Shown here: positions 54,400 through 63,083 of the stretch, piece after piece | Numbering within the stretch: the stretch's first letter is position 1 | Layout: each line of letters starts with the position of its first letter | Assembly (NCBI GenBank): GCA_012839295.1 | Contig: DUNO01000011.1 | Span: 1 to 64,000 of the forward strand | Source: Clostridiales bacterium | GTDB lineage: Bacteria; Bacillota; Clostridia; Lachnospirales; Lachnospiraceae | Reading direction: 5' to 3' | DNA: 64,000 nt | Position numbers and translations under genes: made by a program | The notes under the pieces: generated by a model | Databases searched by the model: none | What the model saw: the letters and a program-made list of their open reading frames with translations, nothing else | What the model was told of the DNA's origin: nothing

Positions 54400-54444
54400 A
54401 ATCCCAGAAACGCCCTTTATTTTAATTTACGCATTTCTGGGATT
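54400..54444 (-). terminator. Intrinsic terminator after pepF
   Basis: AATCCCAGAAA and TTTCTGGGATT are perfect 11-base inverted arms, followed on the minus strand by TTTTTAATAA. Confidence 0.8.
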
Positions 54445-54487
54445 CCAGTATCATTTGTTGTTTTGTTTATTATTTTATCTACATCTG

Positions 54488-56299
54488 TTATTTCATCAGC
54501 TCTTCCATTTGCCCAAGCAGCTCCTCAAACAGCTTCAATGCCTGGTGGACCGGCTCCTTCGTGCCCATATCCACTCCTGCTGCCTTGAGAAGCTCAATCG
54601 GATAATTGGAGCTTCCCCCGCTTAAGAAGCGGATGTAATCCTCCACCGCAGGGGCTCCTTCCTTCAGGATCCGCCTTGATAAGGCAATTGCTGCTGAATA
54701 GCCCGTTGCATACTGGTAAACATAAAATGCATTGTAGAAATGGGGAATCCTCGACCATTCCATATCAATTTCCGGGTCTATGATAATGCCATCCCCAAAG
54801 TATTTTACATTCAGGTCATGGTAGATCCTGCACAGGGTATCCGCCGTCAGGCTCTCCCCATCCTCCACCAGCTTGTGGGTGATCATCTCAAATTCCGCGA
54901 ACATGGTCTGGCGGAACAAGGTGCCCTTGAATTTCTCAAGAAAATGGTTGATTAAATACGCCTTCTGCTTCTTGTCCCCGGTGCTTTTCAGCATATGGTC
55001 AATTAGCAGGGATTCATTGCAGGTAGATGCAACCTCCGCAACAAAGATCTTATACCCGGCATAGACATATGGCTGGGTTTTATCGGAATAATAGCTGTGG
55101 ATCGCATGCCCCATCTCATGGGCCAGGGTATATACATTATCCAGGGTATCGTTATAATTTAACAGGACGTAGGGATGGGTTCCATAGGCTCCCCAGGAAT
55201 AGGCTCCGCTCCGTTTGTTTTCATTCTCATAAATGTCAATCCAACGGTTGTTAAAGCCCTCCTGCAAAATCCCCTGGTATTCCTCCCCCAGGGGCTCCAG
55301 GCCTTTTGCAACAATAGTTTTTGCCTCCTCAAAGGGAACCTCCATCTTCATATCTGCAACCAGCGGAGCATACAAATCATACATATGAAGCTCCGGAAGC
55401 CCCAGCAGCTTTTTGCGCAGGGCTACATAGCGGTGCATCAGGTGCAGGTTTTCATGCACTGCCTCTATCAGGTTCGTATAAACCTCTGTGGGGATATTTC
55501 CTCCATCCAACGCCCTCTCTAAGGTTGAATTATATTTCCTGGCCTTGGCAAAGAATACCTCCTGCTTTACATTTGCACTAAAGGAGGCCGCCAGAGTATT
55601 CCGGTAGCTTTTATAGGTAGAATATACGCCCTGGAAGGCTTCCCTTCTTACTCTTTGATCCGGGCTTTCCAACAGCTGCCCGTAACGGCCATGGGTGATT
55701 TGGATCCGTTCCCCATCTTCACCCTCGATTTCAGGGAACTTAATGTCCGCATTGTTAAACATGGAGAAAATATTGCTGGCACCATCCGCTATTTCTCCTG
55801 CATCCGCAAGCAGCACCTCCATCTCAGCGGATAACACATGGGGCTTAAGCCGGAGAATGTCCTTCAGGTAAAAATCATATTCCATCAGCCCCTTCGTTTC
55901 CCTAAGGAAACGGTTAATGGTTTCCTCCGGTATGGTCAGGATTTCCGGGGTTGCAAAGGACAGGGCACTGTTTACCTGTACCGATAGGGCATTTGCTTTT
56001 GCCGCCAGATCCTGATAGGTGGGATTTGCAGTGTCCTCATGGCTCTTCTGGCCCGCATATACATAGACCCGCTCCATCAGCTTGCCAATTTCATCTGACA
56101 GCCGCAAAAACCCCAGCAGCAGCTCCCCTGATTCTCCCAGCCTGCCCTGGTACCCTGGGATGTCCCCCAGCATTTCCTTAAGTCTATTAAATTCTGCCTG
56201 CCATTGCCCATCCGAGCCATATAAATCCTCAATTGCCCAGGTATATCTCTTATCCACTTCACTTCTTTTCGGTAAGGTTTTGTTCTGTGCCATAAACAT
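54488..56299 (-). CDS. pepF: Oligoendopeptidase F
   Basis: A 603-residue M3B zinc metallopeptidase that cuts oligopeptides of about 7-17 residues in the cytoplasm. The zinc motif is LAHEMGHAIHSYYS, with the distal ligand in FVAEVASTCNESLL. Length is the family norm. Two near starts, 56299 and 56293, share AGGAGAG; the difference is two residues. It is a single-gene unit closed by a strong terminator. Confidence 0.95.
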   Translation of the reverse strand: MFMAQNKTLPKRSEVDKRYTWAIEDLYGSDGQWQAEFNRLKEMLGDIPGYQGRLGESGELLLGFLRLSDEIGKLMERVYVYAGQKSHEDTANPTYQDLAAKANALSVQVNSALSFATPEILTIPEETINRFLRETKGLMEYDFYLKDILRLKPHVLSAEMEVLLADAGEIADGASNIFSMFNNADIKFPEIEGEDGERIQITHGRYGQLLESPDQRVRREAFQGVYSTYKSYRNTLAASFSANVKQEVFFAKARKYNSTLERALDGGNIPTEVYTNLIEAVHENLHLMHRYVALRKKLLGLPELHMYDLYAPLVADMKMEVPFEEAKTIVAKGLEPLGEEYQGILQEGFNNRWIDIYENENKRSGAYSWGAYGTHPYVLLNYNDTLDNVYTLAHEMGHAIHSYYSDKTQPYVYAGYKIFVAEVASTCNESLLIDHMLKSTGDKKQKAYLINHFLEKFKGTLFRQTMFAEFEMITHKLVEDGESLTADTLCRIYHDLNVKYFGDGIIIDPEIDMEWSRIPHFYNAFYVYQYATGYSAAIALSRRILKEGAPAVEDYIRFLSGGSSNYPIELLKAAGVDMGTKEPVHQALKLFEELLGQMEELMK

Positions 56300-56388
56300 A
56301 TCTCTCCTATCATTATATTCTTGAATAAAAAATGCTTCATTTCAATAAATTATAATAAACCTGTCACTTGTCTTCAAGGAGTATTTCC

Positions 56389-57411
56389 ATGAAATTTTTT
56401 AAATCGCGAAAAAGTACCCTGGTCAAATTGGCCATTCTTCTGTTTTTGGTAACCATGCTCCTATTCCCGGGCTGCGCCTTCCGTGGTGCCAGCTCCGGGT
56501 TGCTTTTGTGGTTTAACAATGTATTGCCCAGCCTGCTGCCCTTCATCATTGTGTCAAACCTGATCGTCCGTTTAAATATCACCAGGCATATCAGCAGGGT
56601 TTTTTATCCGGTCTTCGGGAAGATCTTCGGCATCAGCAGGGAGGGCTGTTATCCGGTGGTCATAGGCTTTCTGTCCGGGATTCCCATGGGGGCCAAAGCC
56701 GCCGCAGACCTGGAAGCAGACCGCCGTATCTCCATGGAGGAAGGGCAGTTCCTGATGTCCATGTGCAATAACGCCAGTCCCATGTTTATCATAGGTTACA
56801 TATCCATCACCCAGTTAGAGCTCCCGGAAATAAAATATGCCCTGTTTGCCATCATCTTTGGCTCTGCAATTATAGGTGCATTTATTTACCGCCTGCTTGT
56901 TTTCCTAAGAAAACCCCGCAGAGGGAAGCTGCAGGCTGCCTCACTTACCAGGCAGGAAGCCTCTATGGACACAGCCGCCCCACTTCCTGGAAAAGCTCCC
57001 CGTCCTGGCTCCTTCCGCTTTGAAATGCTCGACAGCTCCATCATGAACGGTTTTGAAATTGTGACAAGGATCGGCGGTTATATCATATTATTTTCTATTC
57101 TGGCCCAAATTATGAAAGAAAGCCTGCCCTCTTCCGGCATCGTGAAAGCTTTTGCCATGGGGATTCTTGAAATCACCACCGGCATCAGCCAGATCTGCTC
57201 TACTGCTGCCGGGATAAAGACAAAAATAGTCCTGATCGCTGCTCTCACCTCCTTTGGCGGCTTATCCGGTATTGCCCAGACCAAAAGTGTTTTGCAGGGA
57301 TCAAGACTATCCATCCGTTCTTATCTATATGCCAGGGTTATCGTGGCAATCGTCGCTTTTTTACTTGCTGTAATTTATGTAAATACCCTTTTTACTGCTG
57401 GATATCATTGA
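56389..57411 (+). CDS. ylbJ: Sporulation integral membrane protein YlbJ
   Basis: A 340-residue polytopic protein with a nucleoside-recognition (Gate) fold. The N-terminus FPGCAFRGASSGLLLWFNNVLPSLLPF and the FLSGIPMGAKAAADL segment are YlbJ signatures. In Bacillus YlbJ is a sigma-E protein needed for heat-resistant spores, tied to dipicolinate movement. ATG 56389 has AAGGAG eight bases upstream. Its 3' end overlaps the convergent coiled-coil gene by 20 bases. It supports the view that the organism sporulates. Confidence 0.9.
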   Translation: MKFFKSRKSTLVKLAILLFLVTMLLFPGCAFRGASSGLLLWFNNVLPSLLPFIIVSNLIVRLNITRHISRVFYPVFGKIFGISREGCYPVVIGFLSGIPMGAKAAADLEADRRISMEEGQFLMSMCNNASPMFIIGYISITQLELPEIKYALFAIIFGSAIIGAFIYRLLVFLRKPRRGKLQAASLTRQEASMDTAAPLPGKAPRPGSFRFEMLDSSIMNGFEIVTRIGGYIILFSILAQIMKESLPSSGIVKAFAMGILEITTGISQICSTAAGIKTKIVLIAALTSFGGLSGIAQTKSVLQGSRLSIRSYLYARVIVAIVAFLLAVIYVNTLFTAGYH

Positions 57412-58039
57412 TAAAGGTATCTTCATCAAAATCAAAGTCCTCATCAGCATAAGCCTCCGGCGCCGCTGTGGTGCTTTGGCTGTTATTCTGGGGATAGAGC
57501 TGTTCACTTAATTCCCTTTTATTACTGCTCACAATCTCCAGGCTGTTCTTTAAGGTACCAATGAAACCATCATATTTTGAGACGGCTGAGTCATAAGCAT
57601 TGGAAAGTACACGCTCTACCTCTGTCAGTACGTCATTGGAATATGCCAGTGTGCCGGCCCTGATCTGATCTGCTTCTTCTGCTGCCTCCCTGCGGAGCCT
57701 GTCCGCTTCCTCGGAGGCCTGCATGATCATTTCATTTGCCTGATAGTAGGCCTGCTGCATAATTTCATGCTCATTTAATAAATCCTTCGCTTTTTCCCTT
57801 GTCTGGCGAAGAATGTTTTCCGCTTTCTCTTCCGCATCCGCGATGATGGCATCCCGGTTTGCAATGATTTTCTGGTAACGCTTAATTTCATCCGGTGTCC
57901 TAAGACGAAGCTCGTCCAATAAATCATACAGCTCATCCTTCGGTACAATTACCTTGGTGCTGGATAAGGGCTGCATTCTGCAACTTTCAACAAATTCATA
58001 AATATCCTCGATTAACTGCTCTATTCTGCTTGCTCCCAT
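57392..58039 (-). CDS. Coiled-coil protein of the DivIVA / ATP synthase-like type
   Basis: A 215-residue soluble protein. A short N-terminal domain (MGASRIEQLIEDIYEFVESC) is followed by a long coiled coil (about 65-170, rich in EEAD/KAENIL heptads) and an acidic tail (DEDFDFDEDTFIND). This looks like the DivIVA-like or 'ATPase' protein found beside coaD in Clostridia. Its role is unknown. ATG 58039 has AAGGAG about ten bases upstream and lies 13 bases after the coaD stop. Confidence 0.7.
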   Translation of the reverse strand: MGASRIEQLIEDIYEFVESCRMQPLSSTKVIVPKDELYDLLDELRLRTPDEIKRYQKIIANRDAIIADAEEKAENILRQTREKAKDLLNEHEIMQQAYYQANEMIMQASEEADRLRREAAEEADQIRAGTLAYSNDVLTEVERVLSNAYDSAVSKYDGFIGTLKNSLEIVSSNKRELSEQLYPQNNSQSTTAAPEAYADEDFDFDEDTFINDIQQ

Positions 58040-58052
58040 TCCCAAACACTCC

Positions 58053-58541
58053 TTATATTTTATATTTATCGTAGATAGGCTGAACGATATTTGCCGGTAC
58101 AAATTGCCTGATGTCTCCGCCAAAGGCTGCTATCTCCTTGATTGCGCTGGAACTTAAGTAGGAATATTCCACACTTGTAGTAAAAAATACGGTATCTACC
58201 TTTTCATCCAATTTGTGGTTCATCTGTGCAATCTGCAGTTCATATTCAAAATCAGTAATAGCACGAAGTCCCCTTACGATAATTGCTGCCTTCTGCTCCC
58301 TGGCAAAATCAATCAAAAGTCCGTCAAAAGCTATCACCTTCGTTGTCTTAATATCCGTATATTCCTCAATCACTTTCTCTATCATCATAACCCGTTCTTC
58401 CGTAGAAAACAAAGGTTTTTTCGCTTTATTCTGTAAAACACCGATAATCAGCTGATCCACTAATTTAGAAGCACGAACGATAATGTCCAAATGTCCTAAT
58501 GTAATTGGGTCAAAGCTGCCGGGATAAATACCGACCTTCAT
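58053..58541 (-). CDS. coaD: Phosphopantetheine adenylyltransferase
   Basis: A 162-residue CoaD, which makes dephospho-CoA from phosphopantetheine and ATP. It starts MKVGIYPGSFDPITLGHLDI with the T/HxGH motif, and has RGLRAITDFEYELQIAQMNH and the SYLSSSAIKEIA segment. CoaE, the next step, is at 23125. Order rsmD-coaD is conserved. AGGAGGTATGG precedes ATG 58541. Confidence 0.96.
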   Translation of the reverse strand: MKVGIYPGSFDPITLGHLDIIVRASKLVDQLIIGVLQNKAKKPLFSTEERVMMIEKVIEEYTDIKTTKVIAFDGLLIDFAREQKAAIIVRGLRAITDFEYELQIAQMNHKLDEKVDTVFFTTSVEYSYLSSSAIKEIAAFGGDIRQFVPANIVQPIYDKYKI

Positions 58542-58575
58542 CCATACCTCCTAAGCTGTCGTCTGCACCGCAGGA

Positions 58576-59130
58576 CTATTTTACCTCAATAAAGACATGT
58601 TGATTTGTCTTATATTCCTTTTTCTTATAAATACGGAACCTTGTATCCTCTAAATAATCAAAATTCGTCCTTAAGGCGGCCTCAATCACGATAATTGTAT
58701 CACAATATATAATATTCGAGTTCTGAAGGGTGAGGAGTACATCCTTCTCAAATTGGTTGTTATATGGTGGATCCATAAAGATCACGTCAAAAACCTTCCC
58801 CTTTACCTCCAGGATGCGGATGGCTTCCACTGCACTATAAGCAACTACCTCCGCTCTCTCCTCCAATTTGGTAGTCCGAAGGTTTACACGGATGCATTCC
58901 ACTGCCGCTTTATTATTTTCCACAAAAGCAGCATATCTGGCTCCTCTTGATAAGGCCTCAATGCCTATGGCTCCGCTTCCGGCAAACAAATCCAAAAAAT
59001 CAGAATCCGCCAGATACGGGTTCAGGATATTAAACAATGTTTCCTTTGTCCTATCCGTCGTCGGCCTGGTTTCCATTCCCTCCGGCGTCTTTAGCTGTAA
59101 TCTTCTTGCTTTCCCCGCTATTACTCTCAT
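58576..59130 (-). CDS. rsmD: 16S rRNA (guanine966-N2)-methyltransferase RsmD
   Basis: A 184-residue Rossmann-fold methyltransferase. Typical motifs are MRVIAGKARRLQLKTPEG, RPTTDRTKETLFNIL, the SAM loop DLFAGSGAIGIEALSRGA and the catalytic DPPY (FMDPPYNNQ). It methylates G966 of 16S rRNA. It precedes coaD, as ylbH-ylbI in Bacillus. ATG 59130 has GGAGAG upstream. Confidence 0.95.
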   Translation of the reverse strand: MRVIAGKARRLQLKTPEGMETRPTTDRTKETLFNILNPYLADSDFLDLFAGSGAIGIEALSRGARYAAFVENNKAAVECIRVNLRTTKLEERAEVVAYSAVEAIRILEVKGKVFDVIFMDPPYNNQFEKDVLLTLQNSNIIYCDTIIVIEAALRTNFDYLEDTRFRIYKKKEYKTNQHVFIEVK

Positions 59131-59495
59131 ACCAACTCTCCATTTCCCAAAGGATTATCTTTCAAATCTCAAAGGATTGTTTTTTAATCCTTGCCTTTGG
59201 AGCGAAAAATCTCCTGGACTGGATATTTTCCGGTCTTTTGGACTAAACATCCCCAGTCTCCCGGGCTGGATACCTTCCAGCCTTCTATCCTGGACATTTC
59301 ACTGCTGTTAATGGTCTCAAATTATATTTTAGTATATTATGAATATTTGTCAACTTTTTTTATTGTCAGTTTATCCTATAAGTTTATCCTATCCGGCCCA
59401 ATATTTCAATAAGTTATTAGGACTAACCACCTAAAAAATACGGTTGCCAATCACTTGACAACCGTATCATTAATTAAAATCACTTTAATCCTTTA
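59131..59495. other. Intergenic region before rsmD with imperfect repeats
   Basis: About 365 bp with no gene. On the minus strand a ~45-bp unit containing ATCCAG(T/C)CC(A/G)GGAGA occurs twice, followed by AAGGATT/AATCCTT inverted repeats next to the rsmD ribosome site. The right end holds the SASP terminator. Confidence 0.6.
59438..59467 (-). terminator. Intrinsic terminator of the SASP gene
   Basis: ATACGGTTG and CAACCGTAT form a nine-base stem with a 12-base loop, and TTTTTT overlaps its minus-strand end. Confidence 0.85.
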
Positions 59496-59696
59496 TTATT
59501 TGCCTGCCATTCTGTTTTCATAATCTGCGATCATTTTCTTAACCATATAACCGCCTACAGAACCATTCTGCTTTGAAGTTAAGTCCCCATTGTATCCCTG
59601 CTTTAAAGGAACACCGATTTCATTAGCGACTTCATATTTAAAACGATTTAATGCTTCCTTTGCTTCTGGAACTTCTACTCTGTTTCTACTTGCCAT
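59496..59696 (-). CDS. Alpha/beta-type small acid-soluble spore protein
   Basis: A 66-residue SASP that coats and protects DNA in the dormant spore. It has the germination-protease site pattern KYEVANEIGV and the conserved GGYMVKKMIADYE region. GGAGGAG precedes ATG 59696. A single-gene unit with its own terminator, as usual for sspA-like genes under sigma-G; no clear sigma-G promoter was confirmed. It is strong evidence of sporulation. Confidence 0.95.
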   Translation of the reverse strand: MASRNRVEVPEAKEALNRFKYEVANEIGVPLKQGYNGDLTSKQNGSVGGYMVKKMIADYENRMAGK

Positions 59697-59860
59697 ATAA
59701 ACTCCTCCATTTCATATTTTGATTTACTCAAAATAGTTTGTGTTGTTGTTTACCACCCAAAGAAATATACCTTCAAAATATTTCTTTAAGTTGTTACAGT
59801 CATAGTATGTGCAGATAGAGTCGAAGTATGCTAGAATTTATTTCTTTTTTTAAAGCAAAT

Positions 59861-59941
59861 TTTAGCAATTGATTTTAAAGTTTGCCTGCTTTAAGCATTA
59901 ATTTTAATGCTCACCTTTAGCGGCTGATTTTGAAGCCTGCC
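59861..59941. repeat. Three-copy ~27-bp degenerate repeat after the citrate synthase gene
   Basis: Units begin TTTAGCAATTGATTTTAAAG, TTTAAGCATTAATTTTAATG and TTTAGCGGCTGATTTTGAAG, each ending in (T)GCC or CACC. The middle unit is a palindrome (AGCATTAATTTTAATGCT). They lie directly after the citrate synthase stop. Confidence 0.65.
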
Positions 59942-59946
59942 TAAAA

Positions 59947-61314
59947 TTATTCGGATGTCCGCTGGTCAAGGGGAATATAACCCGTTCTCTTACAGATACT
60001 TTCATAGGCCGGACGGATAATCTTTCCAGCATTATTTAATTCTTCCAAACGATGGGCGCTCCAGCCTGCAATTCTGGCTATGGCAAAAATCGGGGTGTAC
60101 AGCTCCTTCGGAAGATCCAGCATATGATAAACAAAGCCGCTGTAGAAGTCCACATTTGCACTGACTCCCTTGTACATCCTTCTTTCCTTTCCTATAATCT
60201 CAGGAGCAAGACGCTCTACCTTTTCATATAAGCCGAATTCCTTCATCAGACCCTTTTCTTCTGACAGGCTTCTTACATAGCGCTTCAGGACATTGGCCCT
60301 TGGATCGGAGATGGAGTAAACGGCATGTCCCATACCATAGATCAATCCCATCTTATCAAAGGCTTTTTTATTTAATATATCAGAAAGATAAGCACTGATT
60401 TCCTCTTCATCCTCCCAATCCTTGATCTTTTCCTTCATGTCGTCAAACATCTGCATAACCTTAATGTTGGCACCGCCGTGCTTTGGACCCTTCAAGGAAC
60501 CCAGGGAAGCAGCCACAGAGGAGTATGTATCTGTGCCTGAGGAAGTTACCACATGGGTGGTAAAGGAGCTGTTATTACCGCCGCCATGCTCCGCATGGAG
60601 TACCAGCGCCACATCCAGGATCTTTGCTTCCAGCTCCGTGTATTTCTTATTGGGGCGGAGCATATATAAAAGGTTTTCCGCTGTCGACAGCCCTTCCTTC
60701 GGGGGATGGATGACTAAGCTTTTATTATGGTGGTAATGGCCGTAAGCCTGATAACCATATACAGATAATAATGGAAATAATGCTATCAGCTGGAGGCTCT
60801 GTCTCAGGACATTCTCCATTGAGGTATTATCAGCCATATCATCATAGGAATAAAGCGTAAGCACGCTTCTTGACAAGGTATTCATCATATCCTTACTTGG
60901 AGCCTTCATAATAATGTCCCTGACAAAGCTGGAGGGCAGCTCCCTGTAATTTTCTAATAAGTTAACAAAACGATCCAGCTGTTCCTTTGCCGGAAGATTA
61001 CCAAATAACAGAAGATAAGCGGCTTCCTCGAAGCCGAACCTCTTTTCCTCCATATATCCTGCAATAAATTCCTCCACGTCAACACCGCGGTAATATAATT
61101 TACCCTCACAAGGCAACACTTCGCCCTCTACCTTTTTATGAGATACAATTTCACAGATGTCGGTAAGTCCCGCCAACACACCTTTTCCATTGATATCTCT
61201 TAAACCACGTTTTACATCGTATACCGTATATAGTTCAGGGTCTATCATCGTATTCTTCTTGCATAACTCAGTTAATTCAATAATTTCTGGGGTGATTTCG
61301 GAATACTTATTCAT
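59947..61314 (-). CDS. Citrate synthase
   Basis: A 455-residue citrate (Si)-synthase-family enzyme that condenses oxaloacetate and acetyl-CoA. Motifs are CEGKLYYRGVDVEEFIAGY, ALVLHAEHGGGNNSSFTTHVV (catalytic His), SLGSLKGPKHGGAN and GMGHAVYSISDPRA (catalytic His/Asp region). No aconitase or isocitrate dehydrogenase is adjacent. It may feed glutamate synthesis in an incomplete cycle. ATG 61314 has AAAGGAG; upstream lies a complementary segment that could mask it. Confidence 0.93.
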   Translation of the reverse strand: MNKYSEITPEIIELTELCKKNTMIDPELYTVYDVKRGLRDINGKGVLAGLTDICEIVSHKKVEGEVLPCEGKLYYRGVDVEEFIAGYMEEKRFGFEEAAYLLLFGNLPAKEQLDRFVNLLENYRELPSSFVRDIIMKAPSKDMMNTLSRSVLTLYSYDDMADNTSMENVLRQSLQLIALFPLLSVYGYQAYGHYHHNKSLVIHPPKEGLSTAENLLYMLRPNKKYTELEAKILDVALVLHAEHGGGNNSSFTTHVVTSSGTDTYSSVAASLGSLKGPKHGGANIKVMQMFDDMKEKIKDWEDEEEISAYLSDILNKKAFDKMGLIYGMGHAVYSISDPRANVLKRYVRSLSEEKGLMKEFGLYEKVERLAPEIIGKERRMYKGVSANVDFYSGFVYHMLDLPKELYTPIFAIARIAGWSAHRLEELNNAGKIIRPAYESICKRTGYIPLDQRTSE

Positions 61315-61316
61315 GA

Positions 61317-61358
61317 ATTCTCCTTTCGATTGTGAGAAAGGAGAATTTTTCTCCTTTC
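61317..61358 (-). promoter_or_regulatory. SD / anti-SD / SD leader of citrate synthase
   Basis: On the minus strand GAAAGGAGA (61350-61358), then ATTCTCCTTTC (61336-61346), then the true site GAAAGGAGAAT (61317-61327) just before ATG. The middle segment is an exact 11-base complement of the true site and nine-base complement of the decoy, with only a few bases of loop to either. Confidence 0.7.
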
Positions 61359-61523
61359 TATTGTCCAAGCTTTTTGGATCAACGTTGGTTTATTGGTTGC
61401 CTTATTTTCCCATTTTATTACTATAAGTAATATTGGTATAATTATACCATAGATCGGATTGTATGCAATCCCCAAAATAATACCTTATAAAAATATAATA
61501 TTTTTTATAATAATTTAAGTTCT

Positions 61524-61547
61524 CAGAAGTTGTCTTTTTAACTTCTG
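61524..61547. other. Hairpin next to repeat copy 3
   Basis: CAGAAGTT and AACTTCTG form an eight-base stem with an eight-base T-rich loop in the citrate synthase leader region. Confidence 0.55.
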
Positions 61548-61611
61548 GGAAAAGGCGCCGTATTTGCGCCGTACATCCCGATTACAGGAACATGGTCTAT
61601 GCTCCTGTAAT
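61546..61611 (-). repeat. GGCGC / ATTACAGG repeat, copy 3
   Basis: The plus strand reads GGGAAAAGGCGCCG..TTTGCGCCGT..CCCGATTACAGGAACATG...CATGCTCCTGTAAT-like. Two hairpins: GGCGC/GCGCC, and ATTACAGGA/TCCTGTAAT with further pairing inside. It abuts the L,D-transpeptidase stop codon (61612-61614) and lies about 230 bp before the citrate synthase start. It could serve as terminator of the former and leader element of the latter. Confidence 0.7.
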
Positions 61612-62922
61612 TTAATGATAATGGATTACTACGTCCGCGGTGGCTGTATTCCCCGCTTCATCCGTGGCTTTGACCGTAATCCGGCAATCATTATTCTCTC
61701 CACCGGCAATATCCGCTTCCAGAATAACAGCGCCATCCTCTGAATAATTATCAACTACGGTTACGCCGGACAGGACACTGTCTGCACTTGGAACCTCTCC
61801 TGACGCCAGATCCAGCTCCGGAACATTTAAGAAAACCGGTGCCGTTGTATCAACCACTACATCAGCATGCTCTTCCGCCAGGATTTTATCCTTCCGAAGC
61901 ACCTGATAGGTTAAGAAATAATTTCCTTCTTCCAGTTTTTCAATAATTACCTTTAATTTTGACTGGTCTAATTTTTTTCCGTCCTGATATGCCTCCACGC
62001 CATCCAGGGCAAGCTCCCTTGTTATTAATGCCTCGTCCTTGACTACCCTGTCGCGTATTCCTGCAAATTCCACCGGAGCATCACTTTCCTCCACCGTAAC
62101 CAGGATTGTTTTATCCGTGGCCATACCCAGGGTATCCTTTACCGTATATGTAATTTCATATTTACCGGGCGTGTTTACATCAACCTTGCCCTTAACCTTA
62201 ACCTGCTTCGTTATATTGCTGCCTGTGGCAGATACAGCTGTAATCCCGGACAGCAGATTTAATTTTTTCCCCTGGACGACTGTCAGGTCCTTTGCTCCTT
62301 TAATTTCAGGTGCCTTTGCCAGATAAGGATTCTTTGGGTCCGGGTCTGTAGGATCCCAGCCATTTGCGGCCGTGATTTTGAGGGCTTTTGGCTTTCCCAG
62401 GGGTCCCGGATTCTTTTTATCATCATAAACAACCACTGTCGTACCTATGGGACAGTTATCATAAATCCATTTTGCATCCGCAACATTTACCCTTATACAG
62501 CCGTGGGACGCCGCAGTGCCCAGCTTATTATATTGTTTGACGGATAAGGAGGCCGGATTATTATTTTCATAATAATATACGGAATGGAACAGGATTCCTT
62601 TCACAATCCGGGTTGCATATTGCCCATATACATCACCCATCAGTAATTTCCAACGGTATTTTGCTTTCGTCTGGAAGGTGCCCGTAATGGTCAGGTTGCC
62701 TGTCCCTACGGAGCAGAGCATCGCTTTGACAGGAACCGTATAAGCACCCTTTTTATCTTTTTCATAAACTGTGATTGTGTTACAGGCCCGGTTCACCTTA
62801 ATCAGATATGCCTGTTCGGCTGCAGATACAGCCTTATTACCGGCTGCAAGAAATAAAATGCTGATACCAAGGGCTAATAAGAAAATCCGCCGCCTAAATA
62901 ACCTTGTATAAAATCTGTTCAT
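61612..62922 (-). CDS. L,D-transpeptidase (YkuD) with Ig-like repeats
   Basis: A 436-residue secreted or membrane-anchored protein. A signal/anchor segment (about 10-32) is followed by a YkuD domain (about 40-170) with the catalytic SHGCIRV (His, Cys). Then come about three Ig-like/DUF5011-type domains (PEIKGAKDLTVVQGKKLNL, NTPGKYEITYTVKDTLG, APVFLNVPELDLASG). YkuD enzymes make 3-3 cross-links or attach proteins to peptidoglycan. ATG 62922 has GGAG seven bases upstream; a GCCAC/GTGGC hairpin lies just before it. Confidence 0.9.
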   Translation of the reverse strand: MNRFYTRLFRRRIFLLALGISILFLAAGNKAVSAAEQAYLIKVNRACNTITVYEKDKKGAYTVPVKAMLCSVGTGNLTITGTFQTKAKYRWKLLMGDVYGQYATRIVKGILFHSVYYYENNNPASLSVKQYNKLGTAASHGCIRVNVADAKWIYDNCPIGTTVVVYDDKKNPGPLGKPKALKITAANGWDPTDPDPKNPYLAKAPEIKGAKDLTVVQGKKLNLLSGITAVSATGSNITKQVKVKGKVDVNTPGKYEITYTVKDTLGMATDKTILVTVEESDAPVEFAGIRDRVVKDEALITRELALDGVEAYQDGKKLDQSKLKVIIEKLEEGNYFLTYQVLRKDKILAEEHADVVVDTTAPVFLNVPELDLASGEVPSADSVLSGVTVVDNYSEDGAVILEADIAGGENNDCRITVKATDEAGNTATADVVIHYH

Positions 62923-63013
62923 AACAAATCTCCGTTCTGCCACTTTTTTCGTGGCCTATTATGCAAGATATTCTGCCGTTCATGCATGAAGAAGGCGCTT
63001 GCTGCTTCTTCCG

Positions 63014-63048
63014 GGGTGAAGAGTATTTCTAAGAAATACTTTTCACCC
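63014..63048. other. Long hairpin between the L,D-transpeptidase and DUF2298 genes
   Basis: GGGTGAA-G-AGTATTTCT pairs with AGAAATACT-T-TTCACCC with almost no loop, close to a perfect palindrome. The minus strand afterwards lacks a T-tract, so terminator function is uncertain. Confidence 0.55.
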
Positions 63049-63083
63049 TATTTTATGCATTCTGTCCGTTTCGTCTTTCATAA

